NCBI RefSeq assembly: GCF_038502225.1
Contig: NC_091325.1
Location: forward strand, 34,756,503-34,820,502
Direction of reading: 5' to 3'
Length of the DNA: 64,000 bases
Source: Cherax quadricarinatus
Lineage: Eukaryota > Arthropoda > Malacostraca > Decapoda > Parastacidae
The notes under the pieces are model-generated. The model was not told the origin of the DNA. It saw only the letters and a list, made by a program, of their open reading frames with translations, and did not search any database. This document shows, piece by piece, positions 57,701 through 64,000 of this stretch; the stretch's first letter is position 1; every line of letters begins with the position of its first letter. The translations under genes and the position numbers were made by a program.

Positions 57701-58319
57701 GTGTGACAGACTTAACCTTCCACATGCTAGGTGTGACAGACTTAACCTTCCACATGCTAGGTGTGACAGACTTAACCTTCCACATGCTAGGTGTGACAGA
57801 CTTAACCTTCCACATGCTAGGTGTGACAGACTTAACCTTCCACATGCTAGGTGTGACAGACTTAACCTTCCACATGCTAGGTGTGACAGACTTAACCTTC
57901 CACATGCTAGGTGTGACAGACTTAACCTTCCACATGCTAGGTGTGACAGACTTAACCTTCCACATGCTAGGTGTGACAGACTTAACCTTCCACATGCTAG
58001 GTGTGACAGACTTAACCTTCCACATGCTAGGTGTGACAGACTTAACCTTCCACATGCTAGGTGTGACAGACTTAACCTTCCACATGCTAGGTGTGACAGA
58101 CTTAACCTTCCACATGCTAGGTGTGACAGACTTAACCTTCCACATGCTAGGTGTGACAGACTTAACCTTCCACATGCTAGGTGTGACAGACTTAACCTTC
58201 CACATGCTAGGTGTGACAGACTTAACCTTCCACATGCTAGGTGTGACAGACTTAACCTTCCACATGCTAGGTGTGACAGACTTAACCTTCCACATGCTAG
58301 GTGTGACAGACACACACAC

Positions 58320-58984
58320 AAATATTGTAGTTTTATTCATTTAGTAGCCAGTTGCAACTCAGAAGTGTTGTGTAAGAGCAGATTCTTCAATAAGGAGAAT
58401 TAATGCAGGTTAAGCACTGTGTGTCAATAAGAAGTCCATATTTTCCTATCTGAAAGGGCTCTCAGATACTGAAGAGTGAGTGAAGGGCAGGGGTATGCTG
58501 AAGTAAGAGTTACTGGGGCTCTCAGATACTGAAGAGTGGGTGAAGGGCAGGGGTATGCTGAGGTAAGAGTTACTGGGGCTCTCAGATACTGAAGAGTGGG
58601 TGAAGGGCAGGGGTATGCTGAGGTAAGAGTTAATGCAGGAAAAAGTTATTGAAAGAGTAAATTTAAATCAAAGGTAGTGCAATAGGTTAGTTTCTATTTA
58701 AAAGTCAGAAAGTGACAAGAAATATATTACTGAATGAACAAATAATTGAATAAGAAAGGTTACAATCCATTACTAGCTCCATTTTTTCAGCTATACTCAC
58801 CATTTCTGGAAGGTTTCGATAATTTGTACAAAGTAACCAAACACTTTCATGCTTCTCCTGGCCATAATACAATGTCTTAACATACTAGCAGCATATACTA
58901 CACCTTCAACACAATAAGTCACTGTCTACAGTTGACACATGATTGTCTTCCATTTTACATTAATAATACCACCACAAAAAATAT
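58320..58984. other. Unique-looking flank with a 60-bp repeat (3 copies)
   Basis: After a short CA run (58311-58319) the satellite gives way to sequence with three tandem 60-bp units containing GGGCTCTCAGATACTGAAGA (58457-58632). The rest is AT-rich; no gene is recognised. Confidence 0.6.
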
Positions 58985-60167
58985 TTATTTTTTATTTTTT
59001 TTATAAACACATCGGCCGATTCCCACCAAGGCAGGGTGGCCCGAAAAAGAAAAACTTTCACCATCATTCACTCCATCACTGTCTTGCCAGAGGGATGCTT
59101 TACACTACAGTTATAAAACTGCAACATTAACACCCCTCCTTTAGAGTGTAGACACTGTACTTCCCATCTCCAGGACTCAAGTCCGGCCTGCCGGTTTTCC
59201 CTGAATTCCTTCATAAATGTTACTTTGCTCACACTCTAACAGCATGTCAAGTATTAAAAACTATTTGTCTCCAGTCACTCCTATCAAATACGCTCATGCA
59301 CGCTTACTGGAAGTCCAAGCCCCTTGCACACAAAACCTCCTTTACCCCCTCCCTCCAACCCTTCCTACACCGACCCCTACCCTGCCTTCCCTCCACTACA
59401 GATTTATACACTCTCGAAGTCATTCTGGTTTGTTCCATTCTCTCTACATGTCCGAACCACCTCAAAAACTCCTCCTCAGCCCTCTGGATAATAGTTTTGG
59501 TAATCCCACACCTTCTCCTAATTTCCAAACTACTAATTCTCTGCATTATATTCACACCACACATTGCCCTCAGACATGACATCTCCAATGCCTCCAGCCT
59601 TCTCCTTGTTGCAACATTCATCACCCATGCTTCACACCCATACAAGAGTGTTGGTAAAACTATACTCTCATACATTCCCCTCTTTGCTTCCACGGACAAT
59701 GTTCTTTGTCTCCACAGACTCCTGAGTGCACCACTCACCCTTTTCCCCTCATCAATTCTGTGATTCACCTCATCCTTCACAGACCCATCTGATGACACAT
59801 CCACTCCTAAACATCTGAATACATTCACCTCCTCCATACTCTCTCCCTCCAATCTGATATTCAATTTTTCGTCACCTAATCTTTTTGTTATCCTCTTAAC
59901 CTTACTATTCCCTATATTCACTTTTAATTTTCTTCTTTTACATACCCTACCAAATTCATCCACCAACCTCTGCAACTTCTCTTCAGAATCTCCCAAAAGC
60001 ACCGTGTCATCAGCAAAGAGCAACTGTGACAACTCCCACTTTGTGTTTGATTCTTTTTCTTTTAACTCCACACCTCTTGCCAAGACCCTAGCATTCATTT
60101 CTCTCACAACCCCATCTATAAATATACTGAACAACCATGGTGACATCACACATCCTTGTCTAAGGCC
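58985..60167 (-). mobile_element. RTE-type LINE, 3' part (copy 1)
   Basis: The plus strand begins with a T-rich run and CCCACCAAGGCAGGGTGGCC, a 3' tail, and continues into the C-terminal half of an RT read on the minus strand. The copy stops in the RT at the VGLRQGCVMSP block (about 60160), where copy 2 begins with its own 3' tail. It is 5'-truncated. Confidence 0.8.
59304..60167 (-). pseudogene. RTE-type reverse transcriptase, C-terminal half
   Basis: Reads VGLRQGCVMSPWLFSIFIDG, then LLFADDTVLLGDSEEKLQRL (FADD at 60005-60016), VNVFRCLGVDVSSDGSVKDE, PTLLYGCEAWVMN and RWFGHVERMEQTRMTSRVYK, ending near GLDFQ at 59304. This is the palm-to-thumb and C-terminal part of an RTE/BovB-style enzyme. 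The apparent N-terminus (MNDGESFSFS...VNKKK) is not RT but translation of copy 2's 3' tail. Confidence 0.8.
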
Positions 60168-61570
60168 TACTTTTTTTTTATTAACACACTGGCCAATTCC
60201 CACCAAGGCAGGGTGGCCCGAAAAAGAAAAACTTTCACCATCATTCACTCCATCATTGTCTTGGCAGAAGGGTGCTTTACACTACAGTTTTTAAATTGCA
60301 ACATTAACACCCTTCCTTCAGACTGCAGGCACTGTACTTCCCATCTCCAGGACTCAAGTCCGGCCTGCCGATTTCCCTGAATCCCTTCATAAATGTTACT
60401 TTGCTCACACTCCAACAGCACGTCAAGTATTAAAAACCATTTGTCTCCATTCACTCCTAACAAACGCTCACGCATGTCCGCTGGAAATCCAAGCCCCTCG
60501 CACACAAAACCTCCTTTACCCCCTCCCTCCAACCTTTCCTAGGCCGACCCCTACCTCACCTTCCTTCCACTACAGAGTGATACACTCTCAAAGTCATTCT
60601 GTTTCGCTCCATTCTCTCTCGCAAAGAGCAACTGTGACAACTCCCACTTTATGCGTGATTCTTTATGTTTTAACTCCACACCTCTTGCCAAGACCCTCGC
60701 ATTTATTTCTCTTACAACCCCATCTATAAATATATTGAACAACCACGGTGACATCACACATCCTTGTCTAAGGCCTACTTTTACTGGGAAATAATCTCCC
60801 TCTTTCCTACATACTCTAACCTGAGCCTCACTATCTTCATAAAAACTCTTCACTGCTTTCAGTAACCTATCTCCTATACCATACACCTGCAACATCTGCC
60901 ACATTGCCCCCATATCCACCCTGTCGTATGCCTTTTCCAAACCCATAAATACCACAAAAACCTCTTTACCTTTATCTAAATACTGTTCACCTACATGTTT
61001 CACTGTAAACACTTGGTCTACACACCCCCTACCTATCCTACTCTCTGTCTTACTCTTAATTCTTTCAATAATAACTCTACCATACACTTTACCAGGTATA
61101 CTCAACAGACTTATCCCCCTATAATTTTTGCACTTTCTTTTATCCCCTTTGCCTTTATACAGAAGAACTTGCATGCTCTCTGCCAATCCTTCCTTGGTAC
61201 CTTTCCCCATTCGTACATTTATTTAGCAAAAGCACCAACCACCTCAAATCTTTATCCCCACCTGCTTTGAACATTTCTATCTTTATCCCATCAATCCCGG
61301 CTGCCTTACCCCCTTTCATTTTACCTACTGCCTCACGAACTTCCCCCACACTCACAACTGGCTCTTCCTCACTCCTACAAGATGTTATTCCTCCTTGCCC
61401 TATACACGAAATTACAGCTTCCCTTTCTTCATCAACATTTAACAATTCCTCAAAATATTCCCTCCATCTTCCCGATACCTCTAACTCTCCATTTAATAAC
61501 TCTCCTCTCCTATTTTTAACTGTCAAATCCATTCTTATGTACCTATTTGATAATAACTGCAAAGTCAGTG
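60168..61570 (-). mobile_element. RTE-type LINE, second tandem fragment (copy 2, internally deleted)
   Basis: It has the same 3' tail as copy 1 (60168-60530, TTTTTTTTATTAACACACTG then CCCACCAAGGCAGGGTGGCC), then RT sequence. An internal deletion at about 60620 joins the C-terminal VYHSVVEGR region directly to the LLFA part of the FADD motif, removing about 200 residues. The 5' end stops at about 61570 against the next LINE. Two fragments lie head to tail, so either one inserted beside the other or a tandem copy was trimmed. Confidence 0.78.
60551..61562 (-). pseudogene. RTE-type reverse transcriptase, N-terminal half, broken
   Basis: The segment from 61562 reads LNGELEVSGRWREYFEELLN and KAAGIDGIKIEMFK, with a frame break near 61190-61215. 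The next segment (61210-60551) reads LLYKGKGDKRKCKNYRGISL, VFMGLEKAYDRVD (RT motif A) and LRQGCVMSPWLFNIFIDGVV, then ends in a shifted tail after WELSQLLFA because of the 60620 deletion. The endonuclease is missing. Confidence 0.75.
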
Positions 61571-61589
61571 CTAATGAATGATCTGTTTA

Positions 61590-64000
61590 TTATTATAATC
61601 AAAAAGAAGCGCTAAGCCACAAGGGCTATACAGCCCTGCAGGGCAGGAAGGAAGCGAGGGCATCAGGTGGCAAAAGGGAGGTGGATGAGTAATAGGTTAC
61701 GGATAACAGCGGAGCAGTGGATGGTGAAAGGGTAAAGGGCAGCAAGAGACTGAGCTAGAAAGGGCTGAGGGAATTGCGTAAGGTATCATCATCAGAGTTT
61801 GTGGAGTAAATCAGTCGTTGTCAAGAAGTCAATGAGAGAGTCAGGATTAAAGGAGGGTCCATCAGCAAGAAGGGAAGGTAAAGAGAGAGTAGTAGAATGA
61901 AGACGGCGTTGGAGGTAAATTCTGCGTGCTCGTTGATAGAGAGGGCAGTCTAACAGAATGTGGCTAATCGATACTGGAACTTGACACTGCTCACAGAGAG
62001 GTACAGGGTGCCTCTCCATGAGGTACCCGTGAGTAAAACGAGTGTGGCCAATGCGAAGATGGGAGAGAGTGGTCTCCCAACCACGGCACTGATGACAAGA
62101 AGACGTTCAGTAACCTATGCTCGGTTTAATAGAATGAAGTTTGTTACCAAGCAGAGATGACCAACGTTGTTGCCAACGGGCGTGAAGGTGGGTAGCTATT
62201 GCAGCAAAATAGTCCAGAAATGGAACACCTCTATAAGAAATTGGTAGGTCATGTACTGCTGACCGCGCAGCAGTGTCTGCCTGTTCATTGCCCTGCACGT
62301 CGACATGACCAGGGACCCAACAAAATATAATATCTTTATGCTTCGTAGAGATACGACGTAGCCAAAGTTGGATACGGAGAACTAGGGGGTGAGATGTATC
62401 AAATTTTCATATACCCTGTAGAGCACTAAGGGAGTCTGAGACTACCACAAATGATGACACAGGCATAGATGCGATACGAATAAGTGCTGTAAGAATGGCA
62501 TACAGTTCAGCAGTAAAAATGCTAGCCGAAGATAGTAAATGCCCCCGCACGACGCTGTCCGGAAACACTGCTGCGAATCCGACGCCGTCTGAAGACTTAG
62601 AGCCATCTGTGTACACAGCGGTGGCATGAGAATGGGAATGGAAATGATCAAGAAAAAGAGAGCGGGAAGCCACCGTAGGCAGTTGAGCTTTCGAGCAAGG
62701 GAGTGAGAAAGAACAGACCCAAACAGCTGGAGTTTCCCAGGGGGGTAGGGAAAAGTGAGATGCTACATGAACATATAAAGGTGGTAACTGAAGGGAAGAC
62801 AAGAGTGAATGTAGGCAAAGAGAAAAGGGACGGAGCAAACAGGGGCGGCGAACGAATAAAGAATGTCTACTAATATCGGTGACCATTCTATAAATGGAAG
62901 GATTGTGGAGATCGTGAGAGCGTACATAGTAGCGAAGGCAATGGGCATCATGGCGATCAGACAAAGATGGAACATTTGCTTCTGTATAGAGGCTCTCAAC
63001 AGGGGAAGAGCGAAAAGCACCAAGGCACAAACGTAATCCTTGGTGATGGATAGAGTTAAGGCTAGAGAGAGTAGCAGGAGAGGCCGCGGAATAAATCTGG
63101 TCACCATAATCGAGTTTCGATAAAACGAGGGCTGAATGTAGGCGAAGCAGAGTTCGACTATCAGCTTCCCAGGAAAGATGAGCAAGGGTTTTAAGAAGGT
63201 TTAGCCGGCTGTGACAAGTTGCCTTCAGAGAGGTAATGTGAGGTTTCCAGGATAACCTACGGTCAAAGAGAAGGCCTAGAAACCTGACTGTATCACGTTC
63301 GGGGATACGGGAGCCATAGAGATACAAAGGATGATCGGAGATGACAGACAGAGCGTCTAGTGAAAGTAATTTGGTGAGTTTTGGTACTTGAAAATTTAAA
63401 CCCATGCGTGGTGGCCCAAGTGGAAACACGGTCGACCACATGCTGGAGAGAAACTGCAATGAGATGACAGTCAGCGCCTGCACAAGCAATAGTGAAGTCA
63501 TCAACATAGAGTGATGACCAAATATTGGGTGGAAGAACAGAGGCTAAATCATTTATAGCAAGGAGAAAAAGTGTTGTGCTTAGAACACATCCCTGAGGGA
63601 CACCTTCAGCTTGGACGAAGTCCGGGGAAAGAACATTATGGACTCGAACACGGAAATGTCTGTCAGTTAAAAAGTTCTTAAGGAAGGATGGTAGATTGCC
63701 TCGGAGGCCTAAGGAATGGGCCTGGGCCAAAATATTATACCTCCAAGTTGTGTCATATGCCTTCTCAAGGTCAAAAAATATGGCAATAACTGAGTGATTA
63801 TTCGCAAAGGCATTACGAACATATGTATCCAAGCGTAGTAAGGGGTCTATGGTAGAACGACCCATACGAAAGCCATATTGACTAGCGGAGAGACTGTTGT
63901 GTGTCTCTAAATACCACATTAAACGTCGATTTACGAGACGTTCCATCACTTTGCAAACTGCACTAGTAAGAGCGATGGGACGATAGTGGGAGGCATCATG
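61590..64000 (-). mobile_element. LINE of the I superfamily type (RT + RNase H), 5' end outside window
   Basis: Domain order on the minus strand is RT, RNase H, zinc knuckle, a 200-bp 3' UTR, then a tail reading GCTGTATAGCCCTTGTGGCT, TAGCGCTTCTTTTTGATTAT, AATAATA (61590-61635). RNase H after RT points to the I/R1/LOA-Nimb group. The tail is the one carried by the tRNA-derived SINEs in this window, so this family is their likely partner. The start lies beyond 64000. Confidence 0.82.
61792..64000 (-). pseudogene. RT-RNase H polyprotein (ORF2), broken by stops and a frameshift
   Basis: The RT reads MMERLVNRRLMWYL, YGFRMGRSTIDPLL, FFDLEKAYDTTW (motif A), GVPQGCVLSTTLFL and SLYVDDFTIACAG (catalytic YVDD at about 63497-63508). 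A frameshift near 63350-63400 moves it to RFLGLLFDRRLSWKPHI and SALVLSKLDYGDQIYSAA. RNase H follows: AVYTDGSKSSDGVGFAAVF, ELYAILTALI and VVSDSLSALQGI, then a TGA at 62407-62409, after which the same frame continues to IIFCWVPGHVDVQGNEQADT. A second TGA at 62107-62109 lies before LRIGHTRFTHGYL and the knuckle CEQCQVPVSISHILLDCP. The frame ends at 61792. Both stops look like single substitutions. An inactive but young copy. Confidence 0.82.

Larger units (their letters stand above)
30172..58310. repeat. 28-kb satellite array, 30-bp unit, about 940 copies
   Basis: The unit is CTTCCACATGCTAGGTGTGA followed by CAGACTTAAC. The main polymorphism is A or G in CAGACTT/CAGGCTT. Rarer variants are TTCAACATG, GAATGGCTT, ACAAGCTT, GCTATGTGT, GCCAGGTGT and TTCGACATG. 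Units are almost all exactly 30 bp; phase breaks occur at about 35510, 36585, 38608, 39143, 40910, 42980, 43130, 43920, 44275, 45975, 46580, 47715, 48360, 51590, 52540, 54077 and 54766. Since 30 is a multiple of 3 and the unit lacks stops in four of six frames, very long open frames with 10-residue periods (MLGVTDLTFH, ARCDRLNLPH, MWKVKSVTPS, LACGRLSLSH) cross it on both strands; none is a gene. Higher-order repeats are described under findings. Confidence 0.98.

Noticed and set aside
30172..58310. Telomeric repeat
   Set aside because: The unit is 30 bp and contains TTAACC but no TTAGG tandem; the array is internal and flanked by ordinary sequence.
30164..58403. Open frames of hundreds to 1786 codons on both strands with decapeptide repeats
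   Set aside because: They are forced by a 30-bp satellite lacking stops in four frames; several overlap on both strands and none has a unique N- or C-terminal domain.
58780..58930. Possible second exon on the minus strand ending at a GTGAGT donor (reading TLYYGQEKHESVWLL)
   Set aside because: No clear acceptor, no similarity to the N-terminal part of P5C reductase, and the phase does not fit the exon at 29953.

Overview
The window is eukaryotic and looks like a repeat-rich, gene-poor arthropod genome. A decapod crustacean is most likely. That inference rests on recognising dispersed families (a CR1-type LINE, a tRNA-derived SINE whose units carry TGGCCTGGTGG, an RTE-type LINE tail) that I associate with decapods; it was not checked by search. 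There are no bacterial operons, ribosome-binding sites, CRISPR arrays or intact host genes. Nearly every long open frame is a shadow of tandem repeats.

Layout. 1-3311: degraded minus-strand LINE (ORF1 + endonuclease/RT), running off the left edge. 3450-4893: GT microsatellite and a composite repeat holding a tRNA-derived SINE. 4894-8290: hAT DNA transposon with a broken transposase, inserted in that SINE's tail. 8338-12165: three minisatellites (15, 32 and about 41-49 bp). 12166-12814: AT-rich, nothing recognised. 12930-16916: a tRNA-derived SINE whose A-box segment has expanded into about 170 copies of a 22-bp repeat. 16917-18200: 50-bp repeats, a tRNA-like sequence and an intact 230-codon ORF that looks like a clan CE (adenain/Ulp1-type) cysteine protease. 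18245-22695: GT microsatellite, second copy of the composite repeat, and a mosaic of nested SINE/LINE tails and palindromic 15-bp arrays. 22697-28207 or beyond: near-complete but broken CR1-like LINE carrying a 1.2-kb insert. 29802-29953: a single well-formed exon (minus strand) resembling pyrroline-5-carboxylate reductase. 30172-58310: one 28-kb array of a 30-bp satellite (about 940 units, 44 percent of the window) with higher-order repeats. 58985-61570: two tandem RTE-type LINE fragments. 61590-64000: an I-superfamily-type LINE with RT, RNase H and a zinc knuckle, running off the right edge.

How it fits together. The RNase H LINE at the right end shares its 3' tail with the tRNA-derived SINEs at 4051-4893 and 18922-20056, so it is the likely source of the machinery that moved them. 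A 75-bp copy of the same tail at 20160-20234 has a perfect 12-bp target-site duplication. Copies A and B of the composite repeat act as mutual empty sites, dating a 625-bp LINE fragment and the hAT insertion as later events. If the exon at 29802 belongs to a live gene, the 28-kb satellite probably lies in its intron.

The two items most likely to matter biologically are the protease-like ORF and the orphan exon beside the satellite. The clearest mechanistic story is the 22-bp satellite born inside a SINE promoter.
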